Part shown: in pieces, positions 43,295-51,473 of the stretch
Numbering within the stretch: the stretch's first letter is position 1
Layout of the letters: each line of letters opens with the position of its first letter
Source of the DNA: an uncultured Bacteroidota bacterium
Lineage (GTDB): Bacteria > Bacteroidota > Bacteroidia > Chitinophagales > Chitinophagaceae
Direction of reading: 5' to 3'
Length of the DNA stretch: 64,000 bases
Assembly (NCBI GenBank): GCA_903887415.1
Contig: CAISPO010000029.1
Location: 62,001-126,000, forward strand
Notes under the pieces: generated by a model
Databases searched by the model: none
Told to the model about the DNA's origin: nothing
What the model saw: the letters and a program-made list of their open reading frames with translations, nothing else
Position numbers and translations under genes: made by a program

Positions 43295-43927
43295 ATGGAA
43301 AAAATAAAGATATTCCTGGCATCTTCCTTTGAGCTGAAACCTGAACGGGATGGATTGGAAAGGGAAATCTACCGTAAGTGCAAATCATGGTATGATAAAG
43401 ATATTTTTCTTCACTTAGACATCTGGGAAGATCTATCTGCGAGGATGTCCGCAACCGGTTCTCAAAGTGAATATAACAAATTTGTAAAGGACGCTGATCT
43501 GTTTGTTTTACTCGGCTATACCAAAATGGGCATGTACACATCCGAGGAGTTTGAAAAGGCGTTCGGTCAGTTTCTAGCTACTCAAAAGCCGTTCATTTTC
43601 ACTTATTTCAAAGAAGCGGGACAGGAAGAAGACAGCCTTGTATTGTTTAAGAATAAGCTGCTGGAAATGGGCCACTTCATCAGCACGTTCAAAGACGTGA
43701 ATGACCTGTGGGGACAATTCAACAAAGAACTGGACCGATTGGAAACGGTCAGGTTCAAAAGCAATGAGCATCCTGTCACGACCACCGCCAACCAGGTAGC
43801 CGGCAACGATACTATCGGCATTTCCGGAAATACCGGAAGCACCATATCAGTAAATACGGGAAGCACGACCAATCAAAATGCAGAGAAAATATTCAACATC
43901 GAAAATATAGGGACCGCCAATTTTTGA
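43295..43927 (+). CDS. TIR-like domain protein with C-terminal EKIFNI motif
   Basis: A 210-residue protein. Residues 1-110 form an alpha/beta domain: KIKIFLASSFELKPERDGLE, the FLHLDIWEDLSARM strand, SQSEYNKFVKDADLFVLLGYTKMGMYTSEEFEKAFGQF. These are the features of the TIR-like (DUF4062-related) proteins that are common in Bacteroidota. Residues 155-210 form a Thr/Asn/Gly-rich tail ending in EKIFNIENIGTANF, nearly repeated at the N-terminus of the next protein. It is the likely effector of the locus; NADase activity is unproven. Confidence 0.75.
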   Translation: MEKIKIFLASSFELKPERDGLEREIYRKCKSWYDKDIFLHLDIWEDLSARMSATGSQSEYNKFVKDADLFVLLGYTKMGMYTSEEFEKAFGQFLATQKPFIFTYFKEAGQEEDSLVLFKNKLLEMGHFISTFKDVNDLWGQFNKELDRLETVRFKSNEHPVTTTANQVAGNDTIGISGNTGSTISVNTGSTTNQNAEKIFNIENIGTANF

Positions 43928-43949
43928 TTAGCGAAAAACACATGAGAAT

Positions 43950-45197
43950 ATGGACGCGACAGGAGGGACTACCATTCAGACCGGCGAAAAAATATTCAAT
44001 ATAGGCGTCATCAACAATGCCACTTTTGGTCCTGTTGTAGAGAATATGGCTTTTAATGAGTACCTGACCAGGGAGCTCATGAATGCTATTAAGAGCTACT
44101 GCCCCATTGCTGCCAAATATCTTGAACTGGTAAAAAGCAAACCCGAATGGTATCAGTTGGCTGATCTAAGCAATAAAGCAAAAGAAATCATTGCGGCCAA
44201 TTATGTAGGGGTAATAGGTACTCAGTTACGAAAACTCATAGCGATAGGTAAAGAACCGATATCTGACAGCAAGCAGCAAACCTATATTGACACCTGCATT
44301 CTAACAGCCAAAAGAACCATACAGATCATTTGCTTTGCCCTCCTGTCTGACTTCTGGAACAAAAAAAATGAAAAAGACTATCCGCTGTCTGTGGAACAAA
44401 AAGAATCGGTGACGCGTTTTTTCGAGAACTGGATCGAGCTGAATTTTCAAGAATATGTAAACTTGCTATCATGCCTGTTTGCTGTATATAAAGGCAACGG
44501 TCTGCAATTACCCATACCAGAGTTAGCAGAATTCGTAGCGCAGTTGCAGGAAGGCAGCGCTTTTATGAAAGCCTGTGAAAAGCTGAATGCCATCAGCGAA
44601 ACACATGATAAAGACCGGTACACCATATCCAATTGTTCTGAGGCGGAGGTAAGTCTGACTAACCTGCTCGCCGTTACCAATTTCTTTTCCGTTTATAAAA
44701 TGGTATCGATAAAGAGTGTTGGCTATGAGGAGGAGCGTAATACCCAACCCAAATATCTGCACAATTTTGTCTCTTTAGGTTACGATAGCAAAACAAATAC
44801 TAACATAGACCGCCTGAATTATCTTGACAAACCTATTAGCTCAGATGCCGTTCTTCTTTACAAGTCCGACTATCTGACGGGCATTAACTTGTTCCCGTTC
44901 GTAATAGATCTCAATGCTCTCACATTTGAAGGAGGTGTGAAGATTTGTTTTTTTAGCTCACTTGACATGGACGACAATAATTTGAATTATTGCTTCCTGG
45001 AGGACAACAGTATGGAATGTGTCATGTTTTCGGATGTACAAAGATCCGGCACACTGATGAACGAACTGATTGAAGATAAAGAAAAAAGGAAAAAACTTAA
45101 GCTCGATTCCGTATTTCACTCGTTTAGAGGAGCAAAGGCAACTATTCTGGGGCAGCCAGACTCAATTGATTTATCAGCATTAGATGACTATAAATAA
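43950..45197 (+). CDS. unknown protein with N-terminal EKIFNI motif, linked to STAND NTPase
   Basis: A 415-residue protein of no known family. Residues 3-22 hold the motif TIQTGEKIFNIGVINNATF, matching the C-terminus of the preceding protein at EKIFNI..I..A.F. Residues 25-250 are helical with LTRELMNAIKSYCP; the C-terminal half is mixed alpha/beta (YLTGINLFPFVIDLNALTF, GGVKICFFSSLDMDD). It starts 22 bases after the TIR-like gene and overlaps the NTPase start by 14 bases. An adaptor or sensor role is inferred from context. Confidence 0.65.
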   Translation: MDATGGTTIQTGEKIFNIGVINNATFGPVVENMAFNEYLTRELMNAIKSYCPIAAKYLELVKSKPEWYQLADLSNKAKEIIAANYVGVIGTQLRKLIAIGKEPISDSKQQTYIDTCILTAKRTIQIICFALLSDFWNKKNEKDYPLSVEQKESVTRFFENWIELNFQEYVNLLSCLFAVYKGNGLQLPIPELAEFVAQLQEGSAFMKACEKLNAISETHDKDRYTISNCSEAEVSLTNLLAVTNFFSVYKMVSIKSVGYEEERNTQPKYLHNFVSLGYDSKTNTNIDRLNYLDKPISSDAVLLYKSDYLTGINLFPFVIDLNALTFEGGVKICFFSSLDMDDNNLNYCFLEDNSMECVMFSDVQRSGTLMNELIEDKEKRKKLKLDSVFHSFRGAKATILGQPDSIDLSALDDYK

Positions 45198-46803
45198 CGG
45201 GAGCGGCAGCATGCAGAAGATATATCCGTTTAAGTTTCTTGATGCTTATGGCAGAGACGACACCAGGCTTTTTTTTGGTCGGGACGAAGAAGTCAACGCC
45301 CTCTACCAGATGGTTTTTCAGTCGAATATGCTGATGATCTACGGCGCCTCTGGTACTGGAAAGACCAGTCTAATTCAATGCGGCCTGGCGGGTAAGTTTC
45401 AGGCTCACGATTGGCTCGCTTTATTCATACGCCGGGGCAATGATATCAATGCATCATTCGAAAGGGCTGTGGCAGATGCCGGTGGTGCTGCCTCAAATCC
45501 ATATGATACTATTGACCTTTCGGTATTAACCGCAGGTGAAGACGGTATCGCAACCGCTGCCAGGGTGGCCTCACCGCTGGCTCGGTCACTTAAAAATGTT
45601 TACCTTAATTCCTTCAGGCCCATATATCTCATCTTTGACCAGTTTGAAGAACTGTTTATACTTGGTACCAAACAAGAACAAGCAGATTTTATAGAAACCA
45701 TCAAAGAAATACTGGTGGTGGATCAGCCAGTGAAGATCATCTTCAGTATCAGGGAGGAATACCTGGGGCACCTCGGGGATTTTGAAAAGGCCATACCGCA
45801 ACTCATGCGCAAAAAGTTACGGGTGGAGCAAATGAACCTTGATAAAGTCAACCAGGTAATTGAAGGAGTTACTCGCCTGAAGGGATCTAATATCAGCCTT
45901 AAGAAGGGAGAAGAACAGCGCATCACAGAAGCCATCTTCGACAAAATAAAAGGAAACGACAAGACCCTCACCATCCAGCTACCCTACCTGCAGGTCTTCA
46001 TGGACAAGCTGTACGTGCATACTACAAATGATGAGACGCGGCAAGCCGATGCCGTGCTGGCGTTGGCCACTATAGAGCAAATGGGCGATATAGGCGATGT
46101 GCTGCTCGACTTCCTCGAAGACCAGGTGAAGATGATCAGTAAAAACTTCAGCGAGCAGGGAAGGCAGGTTACTACAGATGATGTTTGGCTGATACTTTCT
46201 CCGTTCGCTACACTTGAAGGCACTAAGGAGCCGATATCTATTCGCGAACTTTGCGCACGGCTGCCCGATAAAAACAAAGACCTGGTAACAGAGACTGTTG
46301 GTGCTTTTGTAAACAGCCGGATATTGCGCCGCAATGAGGAAGAAAACGTTTATGAACTGGCGCATGATACCCTCGCGAAGAAAATTGCCGCCAAGCGCTC
46401 TGAAGATGAAATAGAATTGCTGGAAGTAAGACGGATCATCAAAAACCAGGTCAACCAGAAAAAGGACCAGCAAGAGTTGTTTACCTACCGGCAGCTGGCA
46501 CGTATTGAAGCTTGTATGAACAGGCTAACTCCCACGGAAGAAGAAAGCAGGCTTATCAATGCAAGTCGCAACGAACTAAAGAGAAAAAGAAGGATCAGGA
46601 ATATGCAGATATCCGGTGTCATCATCTCCCTGATCGTTGTGCTGATTATAATTACGTTTCAGTGGCTGAATGCAAATGCCCAGAAGAATGAGGCGTTAAA
46701 ACAAACTCGAATTGCAGAGCAAAAAACGAAAGAAGCTAAAGATGAGAAAGAACTGGCCATTGCAGCGCAAAAAACGCGATGGATGCAGCCGGAAAAGCGT
46801 TGA
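45184..46803 (+). CDS. STAND NTPase (nSTAND1-like), 5' part of a frameshifted gene
   Basis: A 539-residue product. FFGRDEEVNALYQMV, P-loop GASGTGKT (residues 54-61), Walker B YLIFDQFEELF (148-158) and FSIREEYLGHL (around 190) identify a STAND NTPase of the nSTAND1 type. Winged-helix-like and helical regions follow (residues 300-440), then a membrane segment ISGVIISLIVVLIIITF (about 477-493) and the start of a coiled coil. The frame ends after a stretch of six A (46769-46774). One extra A would join it to the next frame, which continues the coiled coil. It overlaps the previous gene by 14 bases. Confidence 0.85.
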   Translation: MTINNGSGSMQKIYPFKFLDAYGRDDTRLFFGRDEEVNALYQMVFQSNMLMIYGASGTGKTSLIQCGLAGKFQAHDWLALFIRRGNDINASFERAVADAGGAASNPYDTIDLSVLTAGEDGIATAARVASPLARSLKNVYLNSFRPIYLIFDQFEELFILGTKQEQADFIETIKEILVVDQPVKIIFSIREEYLGHLGDFEKAIPQLMRKKLRVEQMNLDKVNQVIEGVTRLKGSNISLKKGEEQRITEAIFDKIKGNDKTLTIQLPYLQVFMDKLYVHTTNDETRQADAVLALATIEQMGDIGDVLLDFLEDQVKMISKNFSEQGRQVTTDDVWLILSPFATLEGTKEPISIRELCARLPDKNKDLVTETVGAFVNSRILRRNEEENVYELAHDTLAKKIAAKRSEDEIELLEVRRIIKNQVNQKKDQQELFTYRQLARIEACMNRLTPTEEESRLINASRNELKRKRRIRNMQISGVIISLIVVLIIITFQWLNANAQKNEALKQTRIAEQKTKEAKDEKELAIAAQKTRWMQPEKR

Positions 46804-47483
46804 GTGCGGAGAAATTCGCAGAGCTTCAGAAAGCCAATGCTGATTCGCAGGCAGCGATAGCGGGGCGGCAAAAAATAAGGGCGCAGCAGGAAGCGGAAAA
46901 TGCAACAAGGCAGAAGGCACTTGCGGACGCGGAAAAAGTTAAAGCACAGACCGCCGAAAAACAAGCAATAAGCGCAGAACAGCAAGCTAAAAACGAAAAA
47001 GAACAAGCGGAAATAGCAGAAGCTGACGCCCACAGGCTGCGTATGGTATCGCTGAGCCAGAATGTTGCTTTTAAATCTTTACAAATCAAAAATGATCCTC
47101 AACTGGCTGCGCTGCTGGCCAGTGAAGCCTATACCCTTGCACTGGACAATAAAAGTAATACCCAGGATCCCCAGATATACAATGCCCTTTTCCTGGGCCT
47201 TAAAACACTAAACCCTACAGGCTATCCTCCCATAGCCACCTTACATTCCGAAACCAAGGCGCTGCGCGCCGCACCCAATGGCCAGGTATCAGAGTTATCT
47301 GCAGATGGTACGCTAAGTATTTATGAAGCCCGTGGCAGTAAAATGATCTCCACTACATCCTTACCGGGCGCTGCCATCAATACAGCTTATTTTAGCCCCG
47401 ACTGCCGGTTTATGGTAACTGCTTATGATGATTTCTCAGTGGCTACAGTACTCAGTCAGTTGCGCCGCCTGATGCAGATATAA
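46779..47483 (+). pseudogene. 3' part of the STAND gene: coiled coil and truncated WD40-like region
   Basis: This frame carries on where the NTPase frame breaks: Ala/Lys/Glu-rich coiled coil (residues 1-85), LRMVSLSQNVAFKSL, LAALLASEAYTLAL (typical of the link before WD40 repeats in such proteins), then one or two WD40-like blades ending FSPDCRFMVTAYDD. A full propeller needs six or seven more blades; instead the frame ends at 47483. So the sensor was lost by deletion or rearrangement. It might still be made from its own ATG, but it is best treated as the remnant of one gene. Confidence 0.8.
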
Positions 47484-47776
47484 TACATTTTTCCAATGTA
47501 GCGATATGCAATATATCCAACAGCTGGTGACATAATCATGTATCTGTTGTTTAAAATGTTCTTTATAAACAAAAACATCACAAACAGCAATGAAACAGAC
47601 AGAGTATCCAATTATCTCTTTAGTTTGTGACACATAGCTGTTCATTACCTGCATATCTGCATACTTAGAAGCAAGTAGTTGATCTTTATATTTTCATTGC
47701 CACTTTCCTATTGATAACATACGGAAAGGACAAGTTGAGAAAAGGCGTGGGTGCTTCTCCTCGTTAGAAATCTTAA
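47484..47776. other. gene-free stretch after the broken STAND gene
   Basis: About 290 bases with no convincing reading frame. It starts at the abrupt end of the WD40-like region and is probably the scar of the event that truncated it. I see no IS ends or target duplication. Confidence 0.5.
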
Positions 47777-48253
47777 TCAGCAGCCCGGCTTTTTGGGAGG
47801 AGTATAGTCCACACAGCCTGCCGAAAACATGACTGGCATTATGAGTTCCATGATGCCGGCATTTGGGTGCATCTGCAGCCTTTCAGCAAATGAAAATACG
47901 CGAACCCTTACATCAGTTTGTTTTACATTCTGCAGGTACTTATTGGCAATCTTATCTGGCTGCTGCATCCCGTTGATGAACAACAAATTTTGTTTCTTCT
48001 CAACCAGAAAACCCTTACTCTCGTCAACCATCCGGTCAGCGATCAGTTGTTGCACCAATTGATTGGCTTCCTCCGTTGTGGGGGCAACAAACGCCTGCTG
48101 CTGGGCTGGCGCAGCGACAGATGTGGTTGCCTTTGCTGGTTTATCCTTTTTCGTTTTAGCAAAAGATGCCTGCACAGCAAGCGAACCAACAATGGTCGTA
48201 GTAATACAGATGGCAGCGGCCACCCTGCTGTAGCTGATGGGATTCTTTTTCAT
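47777..48253 (-). CDS. secreted protein downstream of the BlaR1-amidase gene
   Basis: A 158-residue protein with an N-terminal export signal (VAAAICITTTIVGSLAVQASFAK), an Ala/Lys linker, and a C-terminal domain with EEANQLVQQLIADRMVDESKGF, FLVEKKQNLLFINGMQQPDKIANKYL, and a Cys pair (GCVDYTPPKKPGC). It ends the three-gene unit blaI, M56-amidase, this gene. LFING-type segments also occur in the C-terminal parts of other M56 proteins, so it may be a split-off sensor module (inference). Confidence 0.7.
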   Translation of the reverse strand: MKKNPISYSRVAAAICITTTIVGSLAVQASFAKTKKDKPAKATTSVAAPAQQQAFVAPTTEEANQLVQQLIADRMVDESKGFLVEKKQNLLFINGMQQPDKIANKYLQNVKQTDVRVRVFSFAERLQMHPNAGIMELIMPVMFSAGCVDYTPPKKPGC

Positions 48254-48303
48254 TTTTTTTGGTTTTTAAAGTTAAAGGATAATTACAGTTAAACACAATG
48301 AAC

Positions 48304-49938
48304 TTAACGACACGTACCATCACCCTTGCCTGCAGGTAAAATATTCAGGGGATCGCTGGTAAAGCTATCTTGAACTTTTGCACCTGCTACAATACCTTTC
48401 AACACAGCATTACATACTGCGTCTAACCGGCTCGCCGTAGTAAGCTGCCGCATTTCTACCTGGTTTCTAATGTTGCCTAAAATCACCATCATACCGGGAA
48501 CCTGCACATGTTTTAAAACATAAATGCCCTCCTTTTCCGTTGCTGAAATTTTTGCATTTGCAGCGTCCTGTGCTGCCCTTTGCGAAACACAGCTACCGCA
48601 ATTGCACCCAGGAGTATGGACATGTACCGGTGGTATGGAGATTCCGGGAATGATACCATTTTGCGCCATGGCCAGGAAGATAGAGCTGCTGTATTTGCCA
48701 GCTTCCATAGCATGGCCATTCTCTCCGGAAACGCAAATATCGAAGTCGCCTTTTTCCTGCTCGTTTCCTGGCTCATCGCCAACATGAAGGGAAATAAAAG
48801 CATCTGGGTGTATCTTATTTGAAAGGGCTACCCTATTGGCCAAAACCATATACCGGTCATCGTCACGCGTAAGCTGCACATCGATATTATAAGCAGACGC
48901 CAGTTCTTTTAGACGTTTTGCATACTTCAGGCAAATATCCTTTTCTATGTACCCGCCAGCGTGCGCTCCGGCATCCTGCCCGCCATGTCCGGCATCCAGT
49001 AACAAGACTATCTTCTTTTTGGCAGGGACAATGTCAACAGCCGCAGTATTATTGCAGCCAAATGAGAACAACAAAATTATGCCGGCGATAAATGGCACAG
49101 CCATGAACCGCCTTAGTGAGGCGTAGGATGGCTTTGCTGCATTCTGCAACATTGCCAGCCTTCGTTTAGTGGTTGACGCAAAAAAATGGTGCTGCGGTAC
49201 CAGGTAACTGCCATTATTATACGAGCGCAGCAGCATTATTGCAAAAGCCCCGGTGTCGCGGCCATCTATAGCATTTTCATCCGCCACAAATTCATGAACT
49301 ATGTTCAGCTCTTTCTGGATGATCCAGTAAAAAGGATTGAACCAGAAGATGCAGGTAAGGGCCTGGCACACCAGCTTATCATACGTATGCCCCTGTTTTA
49401 AGTGGGTCAATTCGTGACGAAAAATGAGCTCGCCTATCTCGTCCTGAAGCGGCATTGACCTGTTCCAGAATATATACCGCAAAAATGTGAATGGTGCCCT
49501 GGGTGAATCTGTCAGTACCAGGTTGATACCTTCCAGTTGAGTAACGGCATATTGCCTGCACATCCGTAGCACCTTAAACACTCTGACCGATAAAATCATC
49601 AGCAGTGTAAGGCTGATACCCCCGACTGCAAGTGCCACAATAGCAAGCCAGTCCGATTGGGTATGCGCCGTTACCTGTACTGCATTTGAGCCTCCGCCAA
49701 AATCTCCGCTTGCCTGGATGAACCGGGCAACGGGTGCCAGGCCACCCACAACCGGCCGGGATATATTGAACAACTGAAAATGAAGAATAGGTATTGTTAA
49801 ACTCGCAAAAAGTATAGACAGCAAAAAGAATCTATTATACTGGTGCAACCGCCTGCCGCACAGGCCCAGCAGATACCATGCGGTAAGCAATCCGCTGATC
49901 ACTATACTTTTCGATAAAAAAAGGATTAGTGCTTCCAT
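48304..49938 (-). CDS. BlaR1-like M56 peptidase fused to amidase_3 domain
   Basis: A 544-residue fusion. Residues 1-130 hold three membrane segments; the M56 zinc site HELTH is at 175-179 with VHEFVADENAID downstream; a fourth membrane segment is at about 279-295. Residues 309-520 are an N-acetylmuramoyl-L-alanine amidase (amidase_3) domain: zinc ligands His318 (DAGHGG), Glu332 and His385 (SLHVGD). The usual catalytic Glu of the last motif appears as Ile in PGMMVILGN. So it may bind rather than cleave peptidoglycan. Predicted to cleave BlaI when the wall is damaged. Confidence 0.88.
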   Translation of the reverse strand: MEALILFLSKSIVISGLLTAWYLLGLCGRRLHQYNRFFLLSILFASLTIPILHFQLFNISRPVVGGLAPVARFIQASGDFGGGSNAVQVTAHTQSDWLAIVALAVGGISLTLLMILSVRVFKVLRMCRQYAVTQLEGINLVLTDSPRAPFTFLRYIFWNRSMPLQDEIGELIFRHELTHLKQGHTYDKLVCQALTCIFWFNPFYWIIQKELNIVHEFVADENAIDGRDTGAFAIMLLRSYNNGSYLVPQHHFFASTTKRRLAMLQNAAKPSYASLRRFMAVPFIAGIILLFSFGCNNTAAVDIVPAKKKIVLLLDAGHGGQDAGAHAGGYIEKDICLKYAKRLKELASAYNIDVQLTRDDDRYMVLANRVALSNKIHPDAFISLHVGDEPGNEQEKGDFDICVSGENGHAMEAGKYSSSIFLAMAQNGIIPGISIPPVHVHTPGCNCGSCVSQRAAQDAANAKISATEKEGIYVLKHVQVPGMMVILGNIRNQVEMRQLTTASRLDAVCNAVLKGIVAGAKVQDSFTSDPLNILPAGKGDGTCR

Positions 49939-49945
49939 ATAGTTC

Positions 49946-50305
49946 TTATTTTTTCTTCTTCAACTGTTTCAATAACAATTCAAGGTCTTCCACTGAAAGT
50001 TCTTTTTCATCAACAAGAAACGAAACAACATTGCTGAACGACCCTTCAAAATAACCTTTCACAACATTGGTCAATGAGGTACGGGAATAATCCTCCTTGC
50101 TTATCTCAGGGTGGTACCTGTGTATCCGGCCCAGTGGCTCTATACGTACAAAATTCTTATCGACCAGTGTTTTGAGTATAGTTGCCACTGTGTTTTTGTG
50201 CGGTTGCGGCTGGGGCATTTTCTCGACAACTTCCATCAGCAGCCCGTTGCCTAGCTGCCACAATACTTTCATCACTTGTTCCTCTGCTTTTGTTAGCGGT
50301 CTCAT
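49946..50305 (-). CDS. blaI: BlaI/MecI family repressor
   Basis: A 119-residue winged-helix repressor: LTKAEEQVMKVLWQLGNGLLMEVVEKMP, then NTVATILKTLVDKNFVRIEPLGRIHRYHP is the recognition helix and wing. The C-terminal helical part has SNVVSFLVDEKELSVEDLELLLKQL. In the family it is cleaved by the M56 partner, which lies 7 bases downstream. Its own promoter carries two matching dyads, so it is autorepressed. Confidence 0.95.
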   Translation of the reverse strand: MRPLTKAEEQVMKVLWQLGNGLLMEVVEKMPQPQPHKNTVATILKTLVDKNFVRIEPLGRIHRYHPEISKEDYSRTSLTNVVKGYFEGSFSNVVSFLVDEKELSVEDLELLLKQLKKKK

Positions 50306-50310
50306 TTAAA

Positions 50311-50357
50311 ACTATAATTGTAGTTCAAATGTATAACTATATTTTTAGTTTAACAAA
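50311..50357 (-). promoter_or_regulatory. blaI promoter with two operator dyads
   Basis: On the minus strand TTTG (50357-50354), 20 nt, then TACATTTG (50333-50326): full consensus. Dyads ACTATAATTGTAGT (50311-50324) and ACTATATTTTTAGT (50336-50349) have arms ACTA/TAGT and start 25 bases apart. The second lies between the promoter elements, the first over the start region, exactly where a repressor would block. Confidence 0.82.
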
Positions 50358-50470
50358 AAATAGTCGAAAATATTTCGAGACAGATGAATCCAAACAGGTT
50401 TAGCAACAGATGCTAATCATAATTCCGGAGCTAAAAAAAGCTGGCTAAACGTTTGTGTAATCAAGGAATC

Positions 50471-50499
50471 CCTGGCTAAAAGGCTAGCCGGGCTTTTTT
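50471..50499 (+). terminator. hairpin with plus-strand T tract
   Basis: CCTGGCTA (50471-50478) pairs with TAGCCGGG (50485-50492), with one G-T pair, followed by CTTTTTT. No plus-strand gene precedes it, so its use is unclear. Confidence 0.55.
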
Positions 50500-50675
50500 C
50501 TCAGCGGTGGATGTTGAAAAATGAAGATCAGGACAATGGTAATAAGCCAAAAGATTATATAGAAGCAGACATAGTACGCGAGAAAGTAAAGTGCCCATAT
50601 TCCAATATATTCGCACCAGTGCGTACTCCAATACTGAATGATAAATCCCCAGTCATCTACTACCCACCTATCCAA
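50484..50675 (-). CDS. possible small membrane protein
   Basis: Up to 63 residues, two hydrophobic segments (YIGIWALYFLAYYVCFYIIFWLITIVLIFIF) and a basic end HPPLRKKPG. The frame has no ATG; TTG at 50675 is the best start. The opposite-strand frame at 50511-50792 is less convincing because its sequence is the complement of a membrane-like protein. Kept with low confidence. Confidence 0.35.
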   Translation of the reverse strand: MDRWVVDDWGFIIQYWSTHWCEYIGIWALYFLAYYVCFYIIFWLITIVLIFIFQHPPLRKKPG

Positions 50676-50842
50676 TATACCAACACAAATAATATAGAGA
50701 GGTATTTAAAAAGTCTGAACGCTTTTTTAACCGAACGTTTCATCGCTGAATATAAATATACTCAATTTGCTTTCTCAAAACAGGGAATATAAGCTGTATG
50801 AAAAACAGTTCCCGTTTGACATATAGAGCGGGAACGGGGAGA

Positions 50843-50897
50843 AAATGAGAGCGGAGAATGGCCAGCACTCTCCGCTCTTCATTCTCCGCTCTCATTT
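50843..50897 (-). terminator. 18-bp perfect inverted repeat after tRNA-Leu
   Basis: Arms at 50843-50860 and 50880-50897 pair perfectly over 18 bp with a 19-nt loop. It starts 3 bases after the tRNA-Leu 3' end on the minus strand and is followed by TTTTCTCC. It probably ends the tRNA transcript. The arms contain heptamer-spaced GCGGAGA words. Confidence 0.75.
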
Positions 50898-50900
50898 ATG

Positions 50901-50986
50901 TGCCTCAGACGGGAATCGAACCCGTACTTCCATTGCTGGAAACAGGATTTTAAGTCCTGCGCGTCTACCTATTCCGCCACCAAGGC
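50901..50986 (-). tRNA. tRNA-Leu (anticodon TAA)
   Basis: 86 nt. Acceptor GCCTTGG pairs with CTGAGGC plus discriminator A; anticodon stem CAGGA/TCCTG with loop CTTAAAA (anticodon TAA); long variable arm; T arm ACGGG-TTCGATT-CCCGT. The class II shape fits leucine. CCA is not encoded. Confidence 0.95.
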
Positions 50987-51029
50987 ATCCTTTGCGCTTT
51001 GTTATTATGAGTTGCGCAACCCATTTTTG

Positions 51030-51111
51030 TGCCACAGACGGGATTCGAAGCCGTACTCCATTGCTGGAAACAGGATTTTTTAGTCCTGAGCCTTCTTATT
51101 CCTTCTAAGGC
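51030..51111 (-). pseudogene. decayed tRNA-Leu copy
   Basis: 82 nt, colinear with the intact tRNA-Leu next to it, sharing a 20-nt identical run across the 3' anticodon stem and variable arm. Damage: one mismatch in the acceptor, D arm lost, anticodon loop enlarged to eight with no TAA anticodon in place, and one T-stem pair broken. It cannot be a working tRNA. Confidence 0.85.
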
Positions 51112-51166
51112 AACATTATTACTGTAAACAAAAAATTCCACCCGCATGGCGAATGGAATCTTTTCG

Positions 51167-51239
<73 letters not shown>

Positions 51240-51473
51240 TTATTGTAAGAACTTGTGCCAACTACTTGTTTGGGAGTGCAAATATAGGCTCTGCCCTACA
51301 AAAAACAAACTCTGTCACGAAAAAAATTAATCATTATGCAACATAGATTCGCAAACTATCAATCCGGGTTCAAATTATCACACATGTGCTTATTATGTGT
51401 CTTACATTTGGCAGCGGAGGCTATAACAATTGCTCCGCAGAACAATGCAACATTCACACGTAGATCCTCCAGT

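Noticed and set aside
46769-46781. Programmed -1 frameshift in the STAND gene
   Set aside because: Six A give some slip potential, but the codons are not in the classical X XXY YYZ phase, and the downstream part is truncated. A simple deletion is more likely.
47436-47654. 72-codon minus-strand frame after the STAND remnant
   Set aside because: No promoter, no motif, mixed composition; more likely chance in a scar region.
50511-50792. 93-codon plus-strand frame
   Set aside because: Its first half is the complement of a membrane-like minus-strand frame; no promoter or motif supports it. Neither frame is firm.
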